From Nocardioides humi (GTDB lineage Bacteria; Actinomycetota; Actinomycetes; Propionibacteriales; Nocardioidaceae): a stretch of 64,000 bases of DNA. Below are positions 31,179 through 38,477 of this stretch, in pieces. Position 1 is the stretch's first letter. The number at the start of each line of letters is the position of its first letter. Location: NCBI RefSeq assembly GCF_006494775.1, contig NZ_CP041146.1:2232001-2296000 (forward strand), written 5' to 3'. Under the pieces are notes generated by a model. That model saw nothing but the letters and a program-made list of their open reading frames with translations, was not told the origin of the DNA and did no database searches. The position numbers and the translations under genes are program-made.

Positions 31179-32262
31179 GCACCGACCACACGCTGGCCCG
31201 CCCGAGGTCACCGCCTTCGTCGAGGAGGTACGACGGCACCTGGCCGATCTCGACGAGGAGACCCGCGACGACCTGCTCGGCGGGCTCGAGGCGGATCTCG
31301 CCGACCAGTTGGCCGATGGCACACCGCTGGCCGACCCCGCGGCGTACGCCGCCGAGCTGCGCGCGGCCGCGGGACTGCCCGAGCGGGTCCGCCGGCGCCG
31401 CCGGATCGACACCAGCGGCTGGCCCCGGACGCCGGGCGACGCCCTCGACCGCGGCCGGGCGCTCTTCCTCGACCGGGCGACCGATCCGCGGATCCGCCCC
31501 GCGTGGGACCTGCTCGTGACGCTGCGCCCGGTGTGGTGGGTGGCCCGGGCCTGGGTCGCGGTCACGCTGGTCGACGTGGTCGCGGGCGGCTGGGAGGCGG
31601 TCAGCGTGATCCCGACACTCGTCGTGCCGGGCCTCGGCGCGCTCCTGCTCCTCGTGGCGGTCGTGCTCAGCGTGCTCATCGGCACCGGCCGTCTGTGGCC
31701 CGGCTCCGGACCGGACCGCCCGGTCGCCGGGCGAGCGATCCTGCTGGCCGCCAACACCGCCGCCGCGCTGCTGCCCCTGACGTGGAGTGTGCCGTGGCCG
31801 GCGTACCTCAGCTACGACCAGTTCGGCGACGACGGCTACGCGCAGGGCTGGGACGACGCCACCCGCCAGGGCCTGCTCAACCACGGCAACCTGGTGACCG
31901 ACATCTTCGCCTACGACGACGCCGGCCGGCCGATCCCGCTGGTCCAGCTCGTCGACCAGGACGGCCGGCCCCTCGACATCCCGCTCGCTGACGCCATCCA
32001 GTGGGACGACCGAACCGGTACGCCGATCGTCGCCTGCCCCGCCCGCAACGGCGACGCCCCGGTCCGCAACGCCTTCCCGTTCGCGCGGCTCGAGCTCGCC
32101 TCGGGTGGGCGCTGCACGCCCGAGCGCGCGGCCGGCGCCCAGGCACCGGCGTTCCCGCTGGCGACGCTTCCGCCCGTCACCCCCGCCTGGCCGGCACCGG
32201 CCGAGCCGGTGACGCCGGTGGAGCCGGTGACGCCGGTGGAGCCGGTGACGCCGGCCGAGTAG
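31175..32262 (+). CDS. HAAS-domain (DUF1700-like) membrane protein, interrupted by a one-base frameshift
   Basis: Partner of the PadR regulator. From ATG 31175 the frame reads MSTDHTLARP and is then lost at about 31197-31203. The correct continuation, EVTAFVEEVRRHLADLDEETRD then LLGGLEADLADQL, is in another frame and is the helical HAAS motif. One missing C or G explains it. The repaired protein has about 362 residues: HAAS helices (1-60), two or three transmembrane helices (about 110-200), an external domain, and a Pro-rich tail of three EPVTPV repeats. The start of the downstream frame alone would lack the HAAS motif. Confidence 0.72.
32203..32256 (+). repeat. Three 18-base tandem repeats coding for EPVTPV
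   Basis: GAGCCGGTGACGCCGGTG occurs at 32203-32220 and 32221-32238, with a third copy at 32239-32256 that differs at its last two bases. They encode the Pro-rich C-terminal tail of the HAAS-domain protein. The perfect DNA identity suggests a recent slippage product, so the copy number is likely to vary between strains. Confidence 0.85.
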
Positions 32263-32263
32263 C

Positions 32264-33148
32264 TCAGCGCAGCGCGGCGGCGAGCAGGTCGGCGACGACC
32301 TTCTGCTCCTCGGCGTACGGGTGGTACTCCAGCGCCGCCCGCTCGGGGATCAGCCCCGCGATCCACGGGTCGGCCGAGCAGATGTCGTGGCCCTCCGTGG
32401 CGGCCCAGACGTCGACGTACCCGACCCCGGTCTGCTCGGCGGCGGCGGACAGCCCGTCGTTGATCCGGCTGACCAGGTCACGGCCGTAGGGGTAGTCGCC
32501 GCGGGCGAGCGGCAGCAGGTCGCAGGTGCCGGAGGCCGGGAAGACGTGGGGGTAGCCGACGACCAGGACCGTGGCGTCGGGCGCGCGCTCGCGGACGGCC
32601 TCGACGGCCTCGATCATCCGGCTGGGCAGCTTGCCGAGCTGCCGCTCGACCTTGGCCCGGAACTCCGCGTCCTCGGCGGTGCAGGGGGCGCCGCGCCGGT
32701 CCTCGACCGCGAGGCCGACGCAGGTCGTGACGAGCTCCGCGAAGACCTTGCCGTCGTTGCCGCCGATGCCGATCGTGACCAGGTCGGTGTCCGCGGTGAG
32801 GGCGTCGAGCTGGGGCGGCACCGGGTCGCCGTTCGGGGGCGTCTGCGGGCCGGCGAGGTGGGCGCTGGTCGCCCCACCGCAGGTGACATCGGTCAGCTCG
32901 AGGCCGAGCCGCGCGGCCAGCAGGTGCGGGTAGTTGCCGGTCGTCTGCTCGCAGCCGACGGGTCCGCTGCTGGGGCCCAGCCGCGGGCCGGCGGAGTAGG
33001 AGTCCCCGAGGGCGACGTACGTCGAGCCGGCCGGCAGCCCCTCCTTGCGGACGATCCTCGGCTCCGGCGGGTCGGAGCAGCCGGCGAGCGACCCGGCGAG
33101 CAGCGCAGCGAGGGCGGCGACGACCGGCAGGCCCGCCGCACGCGTCAT
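32264..33148 (-). CDS. Secreted SGNH/GDSL-family lipoprotein esterase
   Basis: 294 residues. The signal peptide ends in a good lipobox, LAGC, so it is lipid-anchored outside the membrane. Catalytic blocks of the SGNH fold: GDSYSAGP (Ser), the Gly of CGGATS, GIGGNDGK (Asn) and the last block around YHPYAEEQ (His). Cysteines in the mature part are paired in number, as in secreted actinobacterial GDSL esterases. ATG 33148 overlaps the stop of the upstream regulator gene by four bases, so the two are co-expressed. It converges with the HAAS gene with one base between the stops. Confidence 0.87.
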   Translation of the reverse strand: MTRAAGLPVVAALAALLAGSLAGCSDPPEPRIVRKEGLPAGSTYVALGDSYSAGPRLGPSSGPVGCEQTTGNYPHLLAARLGLELTDVTCGGATSAHLAGPQTPPNGDPVPPQLDALTADTDLVTIGIGGNDGKVFAELVTTCVGLAVEDRRGAPCTAEDAEFRAKVERQLGKLPSRMIEAVEAVRERAPDATVLVVGYPHVFPASGTCDLLPLARGDYPYGRDLVSRINDGLSAAAEQTGVGYVDVWAATEGHDICSADPWIAGLIPERAALEYHPYAEEQKVVADLLAAALR

Positions 33149-34335
33149 CCCCGCACCTCCTCGACCCCGAGAGCAATGGTCAGGGCAAGGACGGTATCGG
33201 GGTCCTCCAACCGGTCGCCGTACAGGTCCCGGACCTGGGTCATCCGGTAGCGGATCGTCTGGGGATGCACGAACAGCGCCGCCGCCACGTCGTCGCGGCG
33301 CCCCTGATGGAGCAGCCACGCGCGCAGGGTCTCGCGGAGCTTGGCGGCGGCGGCCGGGCGCAGCCCGTCGAGGGGCGCGAGCACCTGGCTGCGCAGGTCC
33401 TCGAGCGCCGTGGGGTCGGCGGTGAGGACCAGTCGCGGCAGGTGCGCCTCGGTGTCGCCGGCGAGGCCGAGGGAGCGGGCCCGCACCACCCGGTCGTACG
33501 ACGACCGCACGTCCAGCCACGGACGCGCCGGCCCGACCAGGCAGTCCCGGCGGCCCACGGCCCGCAGCAGCGCGTCGCGCCGCCGGCCGTCGGCGTCGGG
33601 CACGAGCAGCAGCGCGGCGCCGTCGAGCTCGGGGAGGTCGCTGGCCTGGACGGTCCCGCGGCGCAGCGACTGCTGCAGCGCGCCGGCCCGGGACTCCGGC
33701 GCGATCACCGCGGTCAGCGTGGTCGGCGGCGGCCACTCCGCCCGCTCGGCGGCCGCGAGGACGCTCGCCTCGGGCGCGCCGGTCAGCAGCTGCCGGGCGA
33801 GCCGCTCCATCATCCGCTGGCGCATCCGGCCCTCGGTGGCGGCCTCGTCCTGGTGCCCGGCGACGCTCGCCGCGGAGAGCTCGTCGATGTAGGCGAAGAC
33901 CAGCTCGGCGAAGGACGCCATCGTGGCGGGCTCGATGCCCTGCTCGACCGCCTTGGCGGCGAGGTGCTGCCAGGAGACCCGGGCCCCGATCCGGTACGCC
34001 GACAGGAGGGCGTCGGTGCTGCGCCCGCTGCGGACCTCGCCGCGGCCGAGCTGGTAGGCGCCGTCGACGGCCGAGGAGCGCGGGGCGAGGGCATCGGGGC
34101 CGCGCCGGTCGCTGATCAGCGACAGGAAGCCGCCGAGGGCGACCTGGACGGCTCCGCGGATGGTCTCGCCCATCGGCCCGCCGAAGGCGTCCTCGTAGGC
34201 GGGGACCTCCCGGATGATCTGGTCGACGACGTCGTCGGCGACCGTGGCGAGGTCCGCCCGGATCGCCGCGACCGTGCCCCGCGGGAGCAGGACGGCGTCG
34301 TCGGGACGTGGCCGGCGCAACACTCGACGGGACAT
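33145..34335 (-). CDS. PucR/CdaR-type transcriptional regulator
   Basis: 396 residues from ATG 34335 (MSRRVLRRPRPDD). It has the same architecture as the regulator at 24068: an N-terminal RsbRD-like helical region (AYRIGARVSWQHLA corresponds to [14 protein letters not shown] there), a degenerate central domain and a C-terminal helix-turn-helix, ALFVHPQTIRYRMTQVRDLY. It lies divergent from the reductase/desaturase genes with 93 bases between starts, so it is the likely regulator of desaturation. It is translationally coupled to the esterase gene. Confidence 0.84.
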   Translation of the reverse strand: MSRRVLRRPRPDDAVLLPRGTVAAIRADLATVADDVVDQIIREVPAYEDAFGGPMGETIRGAVQVALGGFLSLISDRRGPDALAPRSSAVDGAYQLGRGEVRSGRSTDALLSAYRIGARVSWQHLAAKAVEQGIEPATMASFAELVFAYIDELSAASVAGHQDEAATEGRMRQRMMERLARQLLTGAPEASVLAAAERAEWPPPTTLTAVIAPESRAGALQQSLRRGTVQASDLPELDGAALLLVPDADGRRRDALLRAVGRRDCLVGPARPWLDVRSSYDRVVRARSLGLAGDTEAHLPRLVLTADPTALEDLRSQVLAPLDGLRPAAAAKLRETLRAWLLHQGRRDDVAAALFVHPQTIRYRMTQVRDLYGDRLEDPDTVLALTIALGVEEVRG

Positions 34336-34428
34336 TACGGCCTTCTTTGTCTCGGACGAACAAAACCGTGGACCGGATTCACCGGCTGAGGTCATGAGTT
34401 TAGCGCTCCCGGCTGGGACTCTAGTGGT

Positions 34429-35574
34429 GTGAGTACGACGACCGCCGCCCCACCCGCGGCCGCCCGGACCGGACGCCTCCGCACCGGCCTCCGCTCGCTC
34501 CTCGACGCGGCCGTCACGCCGCTCAGCGTCGACGACCTCCTCGACCACTTCGCCCCGCTGCGCCCCGGCGCCGCCACCGGCCTCCAGGGCCGGATCGTCG
34601 CGGTGCAGCAGGAGACCGCCGACGCCGCGACCCTGGTGATCAAGCCCGGCAGGGACTGGGCCGGCCACATCCCCGGGCAGTACGTCCGGGTCGGCGTCGA
34701 CGTCGACGGCGTCCGCCTGTGGCGCACCTACTCGCTGACCCACGGCCCCCGCCCCGACGGCCACATCTCGATCACCGTCAAGGCGATCCCCGACGGCGCC
34801 GTCTCGCAGTACCTCGTCCGCGAGGCGCGCGCCGGCCAGATGCTCCAGCTCGCGCAGGCCGAGGGCGACTTCGTGCTGAGCCCGCCGGAGTCCGGCCGCC
34901 GCCACCGGCTGCTGCTGGTCACCGCCGGCTCGGGCATCACGCCGGTGATCGGCATGCTGCGCAACCTCTACTCGCGCAACGAGGAGGCGGCCCGGGCGGC
35001 GTACGACATCGTGCTCGTGCACTCCGCCATGAAGCGCGACGAGGTCATCTTCGGCGCCGAGCTCCGCGCCCACGCCGACGCCGGGCGGCTGCGCCTGATC
35101 GAGCGGCACACCGACACCGACGGGCTGCTCACCACCGCCGACCTCGAGGCCGAGGTCCCCGACCTGGCCGAGCGCACGGCGTACGCCTGCGGCCCCGCCG
35201 GCCTCCTCGACACGCTCGAGGAGTTCTACGACGAGCGCCGGCTGACGCTCCACACCGAGCGGTTCCGCCCGACCGTCGTCGACGTCGACGCCGAGGGCGG
35301 CACCCTCACCTTCGCGGGCAGCGCGGCGACCACCGTGGAGACCGACGGCTCCGTCCCGATCCTCGACGCCGCCGAGTCCGCCGGCGTCCTCATGCCGAGC
35401 GGCTGCCGGATGGGCATCTGCATGGGCTGCGTGCTGCCCATGAGATCCGGCGCCGTGCGCGACCTGCGCAACGGCGAGCTCACCGTCGCCGTCCCCGGGG
35501 AGACCCACCCCGACGGCGTGAAGATCCAGACCTGCATCAGCGCCGCCGCCGGCGACTGCGTCATCGACCACTGA
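34429..35574 (+). CDS. Flavin reductase with C-terminal 2Fe-2S domain, electron donor to the desaturase
   Basis: 381-residue ferredoxin-NADP reductase-type flavoprotein. FAD-binding motif RTYSLTHGP, NAD(P)H-binding GSGITPVIGML, CGPAGL, and a C-terminal plant-type [2Fe-2S] domain with CRMGICMGC and a distant final Cys (QTCISAAAG). GTG start at 34429. The order reductase-desaturase matches the mycobacterial Rv3230c-desA3 pair, in which the reductase passes NADPH electrons to the stearoyl-CoA desaturase. Named by that homology and context. Confidence 0.9.
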   Translation: MSTTTAAPPAAARTGRLRTGLRSLLDAAVTPLSVDDLLDHFAPLRPGAATGLQGRIVAVQQETADAATLVIKPGRDWAGHIPGQYVRVGVDVDGVRLWRTYSLTHGPRPDGHISITVKAIPDGAVSQYLVREARAGQMLQLAQAEGDFVLSPPESGRRHRLLLVTAGSGITPVIGMLRNLYSRNEEAARAAYDIVLVHSAMKRDEVIFGAELRAHADAGRLRLIERHTDTDGLLTTADLEAEVPDLAERTAYACGPAGLLDTLEEFYDERRLTLHTERFRPTVVDVDAEGGTLTFAGSAATTVETDGSVPILDAAESAGVLMPSGCRMGICMGCVLPMRSGAVRDLRNGELTVAVPGETHPDGVKIQTCISAAAGDCVIDH

Positions 35575-35605
35575 TCCCCCTGACCGAAGCCACGGAGGAC
35601 ACCCC

Positions 35606-36856
35606 ATGACCACGATCACCAACAAGTCCGAGAACCCCACCGCCCACCTCAGCCCCGAGGACGTCGAGGCGCTCGGCGCCGAGCTCGACGCGATCCGCCA
35701 GGAGGTCCTCGACGCGCGCGGCGAGCAGGACGCGGCGTACATCCGCAAGGTCGTCGACGTGCAGCGCAAGCTCGAGCTCGGCTCCCGCGCCGTGCTGCTG
35801 GTGAGCGCCTTCCCGCCGGCCTGGCTGCTCGGCACCGCCGGCCTCGCGGTCGCCAAGATCCTCGAGAACATGGAGATCGGGCACAACGTCATGCACGGCC
35901 AGTGGGACTGGATGCGCGACCCGAAGATCCACTCGACCACCTGGGAGTGGGACAACGCCTCGACCGCCGAGGGCTGGAAGCACTCGCACAACGAGATCCA
36001 CCACACGTACACGAACATCGTGGGCAAGGACAACGACCTCGGCTACGGCATCATGCGCGTCGACGAGGAGCAGCGCTGGTACCCCATGTACCTCGCCCAG
36101 CCGCTGTGGAACTTCATCAACGCCTGCTTCTTCGAGTACGGCATCGCGGCCTACGACCTCGAGCTCGGCCGCAACCTGCGCACCCCGAAGGAGAAGCGCA
36201 GCGCGGAGTTCAAGCGCAACCTGTCGAACACGCTGAAGAAGATCCGCAAGCAGGCCACCAAGGACTACGTCGTCAACCCGGTCCTCGCCGCGCCGACCGG
36301 CTCCTTCCTGCCCGCGCTGGCCGCGAACTTCACCGCCAACGTGATCCGCAACCTGTGGTCGCACTCGGTGATCATGTGCGGCCACTTCCCCGAGGGCGTG
36401 GAGACCTTCGAGCTGAAGTCGATCCCGGAGAAGGAGACCCGCGGCGAGTGGTACCTGCGGCAGATGCTCGGCTCCGCCAACATCTCCGGCTCCAAGCTGA
36501 TGCACATCATGACCGGCAACCTGTCGCACCAGATCGAGCACCACCTGTTCCCGGACCTGCCGAGCAGCCGGTACGCCGAGGTGGCCCCCAAGGTGCGCGC
36601 CGTCTTCGACAAGTACGGCCTCAACTACCACTCCGCGCCGCTCCCCCAGCAGGTCGGCAGCGCCTGGCACCGCGTGGTCCGGCTGTCCTTCCCCAACGGC
36701 TGGCTGGCGACGACCAACGCGAAGAACCTGCCCACGCAGCTCAAGCTGCTCTACGCGCTCGCGACCGCGGACCGTCGTACCCGCCGGGTGATCCAGCTCC
36801 GCCTGGAGCGCGAGGCCCGCAAGCTGGAGTCCCGGAAGCTGGCGCAGGCCGCCTGA
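35606..36856 (+). CDS. Membrane fatty-acyl desaturase (DesA3-like)
   Basis: 416-residue diiron desaturase that puts a double bond in acyl chains, probably delta-9 in stearoyl-CoA as for DesA3. All three His boxes are present: HNVMH (93-97), HSHNEIHH (126-133) and HQIEHH (308-313). Two hydrophobic regions (about 62-86 and 140-175) fit a membrane enzyme. The start is ATG 35606 with GGAGG upstream, 31 bases after the reductase. The stop meets the convergent LuxR gene stop with no gap, and the 12-base palindrome GCCTGATCAGGC at 36851-36862 spans both stops. Confidence 0.92.
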   Translation: MTTITNKSENPTAHLSPEDVEALGAELDAIRQEVLDARGEQDAAYIRKVVDVQRKLELGSRAVLLVSAFPPAWLLGTAGLAVAKILENMEIGHNVMHGQWDWMRDPKIHSTTWEWDNASTAEGWKHSHNEIHHTYTNIVGKDNDLGYGIMRVDEEQRWYPMYLAQPLWNFINACFFEYGIAAYDLELGRNLRTPKEKRSAEFKRNLSNTLKKIRKQATKDYVVNPVLAAPTGSFLPALAANFTANVIRNLWSHSVIMCGHFPEGVETFELKSIPEKETRGEWYLRQMLGSANISGSKLMHIMTGNLSHQIEHHLFPDLPSSRYAEVAPKVRAVFDKYGLNYHSAPLPQQVGSAWHRVVRLSFPNGWLATTNAKNLPTQLKLLYALATADRRTRRVIQLRLEREARKLESRKLAQAA

Positions 36857-37543
36857 TCAGGCCCGCGACCGCGGGAACACCTCGAGCGACCTGCGGTACA
36901 TCGCCACCGCCGCGAGCTGGGAGTCCACGCCCAGCTTGCGGCGCAGCGACTTCACCTGGCTGCGCACCGTGGCCTCCGCGACGCCGGAGAGCTCGGCGAT
37001 GCGGCGCACCGACTGGCCGTCGTACAGGGAGCCGAGGACCTCGTACTCACGGTGGGTGAGCAGCTCCATCCGGCGGACCAGGGTGCGCTGCTCCTCGGCG
37101 ACGCTCTCCCACTCGCGGATGGCGCGCTCGCGCAGCACCTCCGGCGTGGGCGAGCCGCCGGCGATCGTCTCGCGGATCGCCTTCGCGAGCCCGGCGGTCG
37201 TCGTGGTGGTCGGCAGCACCCCCGTCGCGCCGCCGGCGAGCACCGTCCCCCAGCGCGGCCCGAAGTCGCTGTCGGTCAGCACCAGCCAGCGCAGCGGACC
37301 CCGGCTGACAAGGATCTCCACGTCGTGCAGCAGGTCCGGCGTGCGCAGGTCGCAGAGGATGACGCCGACCGATGCGCCGCTGCGCGCCAGCGCCTGGCGG
37401 AAGGAGAGCCGGCCGCCCCGCTCGGGCCAGTCGAACAGCACGGGTGCCAGCCCGCGTCCCCGCAGCGCGGCCGCGATCGCCTGGCCGACCAGGCGACGCT
37501 CGGCCACCAGCGCGATCCGCCGCACCGGCTCGTCAACGGACAT
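36857..37543 (-). CDS. LuxR-family DNA-binding regulator of the polysaccharide locus
   Basis: 228 residues from ATG 37543 (MSVDEPVRRIALVAERR). The receiver-like domain is degenerate: ILCDLRTPDLL has an Asp, but the Lys position reads GVLPTTTTT. The C-terminal helix-turn-helix is LTHREYEVLGSLYDGQSVRR followed by VAEATVRSQVKSLRRKLGV. It is a paralog of the 228-residue regulator at 58891, with which it shares nearly the same recognition helix (VSEATVRTQVKSILAKL). Encoded just after the lipoprotein gene with an 11-base overlap. Likely target: the shared operator-like sites found throughout this locus. Confidence 0.85.
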   Translation of the reverse strand: MSVDEPVRRIALVAERRLVGQAIAAALRGRGLAPVLFDWPERGGRLSFRQALARSGASVGVILCDLRTPDLLHDVEILVSRGPLRWLVLTDSDFGPRWGTVLAGGATGVLPTTTTTAGLAKAIRETIAGGSPTPEVLRERAIREWESVAEEQRTLVRRMELLTHREYEVLGSLYDGQSVRRIAELSGVAEATVRSQVKSLRRKLGVDSQLAAVAMYRRSLEVFPRSRA

Positions 37544-38339
37544 CGACGAGGACACGGTCGATCGTCCCGTGGAACTGGTCGACGGAGTCCGTGGCGATCC
37601 GGCCACCGGCCGTCACCTTCGCCCCGATCGACAGGGGGATGTGCGCGAACGTGATCGCGCCGGGGTCGCTGTCCACGACCCACTCCCGCGGCGCGCCGGC
37701 GGCGTCGAGGTCCTCGAGCCGCAGGCGGACCGACGGGCCGCTCCGCAGGCAGGTGAGGCGGTACCAGCGGTCGGGCTCCACGGGTCCGTCCGCCTTCACC
37801 AGGGCCTCGCCGAGGGTGCCGGCGAGCCGGCATGACGGCAGGCCGTGGTCGACCTGGATCTTGAGCTGTGCCGGCTCCCCGAACCGGCCGCGCTGGACCA
37901 GGTTGTCGCCGTCGTCCCCGGGGCGCCCGGCGGTCGCCGGGTCGGCCCGGAAGTCCACGCTCACCTCGAAGTCGCCGGTGCCCGGGTCCAGCGGGTCCGG
38001 GACCGACGGATCGGGCCAGACCACCAGCGCGGCGGCGGGCACCGGTCCGTCGGGGGCGTACGCCGGCGTCCGGATCGCCGTACCGCCGTCGCGCCCCGGC
38101 GCCCAGGTCAGCCGGCCCCCGCCGGCGGTGGCCACGACGATGCTCACGGTGGCCGTGCCCTCGTTCGCGGCGCCGGGTACGACGTCGCCCGGGACGACCA
38201 CGCCGGCGAAGCCGAGTCCGAGGTCGACGTCGCTCAGGTCGGGGGTCCGCTCGGCCCGGGGCTGGAGGGTCGCCCCGTCGCTCACGCCGCAGCCGCTCGC
38301 CGCGGCGAGCACGAGGAGAACGAGCGCCCTCCTGCGCAT
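37533..38339 (-). CDS. Putative lipoprotein with laminin-G-like domain
   Basis: 268 residues. A short basic N-terminus, a hydrophobic run and ASGC suggest a lipoprotein, though the residue at -3 is Ala rather than Leu. The remainder looks like a concanavalin/laminin-G beta-sandwich (WYRLTCLRSGPSVRLRLEDLD, then IGAKVTAGGRIATDSVDQFHGTIDRV), a fold that often binds sugars. Divergent from the polymerase gene across a 138-base region that contains an operator-like palindrome. Possibly a surface polysaccharide-binding or sensing component for the regulator encoded downstream. Confidence 0.65.
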   Translation of the reverse strand: MRRRALVLLVLAAASGCGVSDGATLQPRAERTPDLSDVDLGLGFAGVVVPGDVVPGAANEGTATVSIVVATAGGGRLTWAPGRDGGTAIRTPAYAPDGPVPAAALVVWPDPSVPDPLDPGTGDFEVSVDFRADPATAGRPGDDGDNLVQRGRFGEPAQLKIQVDHGLPSCRLAGTLGEALVKADGPVEPDRWYRLTCLRSGPSVRLRLEDLDAAGAPREWVVDSDPGAITFAHIPLSIGAKVTAGGRIATDSVDQFHGTIDRVLVDVR

Positions 38340-38427
38340 CAGGCGTCTCCCTTCCCGCCCGGTGCCGGCCCGGGACGAGGTGACAGTAGGACGGTCCGGG
38401 GTGCCGGAGCGGCCGTGCGTCGATAGT

Positions 38428-38443
38428 CACCCAAATTTGGTGA
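38428..38443. promoter_or_regulatory. Operator-like palindrome CACCCAAATTTGGTG
   Basis: CACC-N7-GGTG symmetry around a perfect CCAAATTTGG core, an AT-rich island in GC-rich DNA. It lies 35 bases before the polymerase start and 89 bases before the divergent lipoprotein start, so it could control both. It is one of five related sites in the polysaccharide locus. Confidence 0.45.
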
Positions 38444-38477
38444 GCCATGCAGCACGGCCGGCGGGTTGGCTTCGTCC

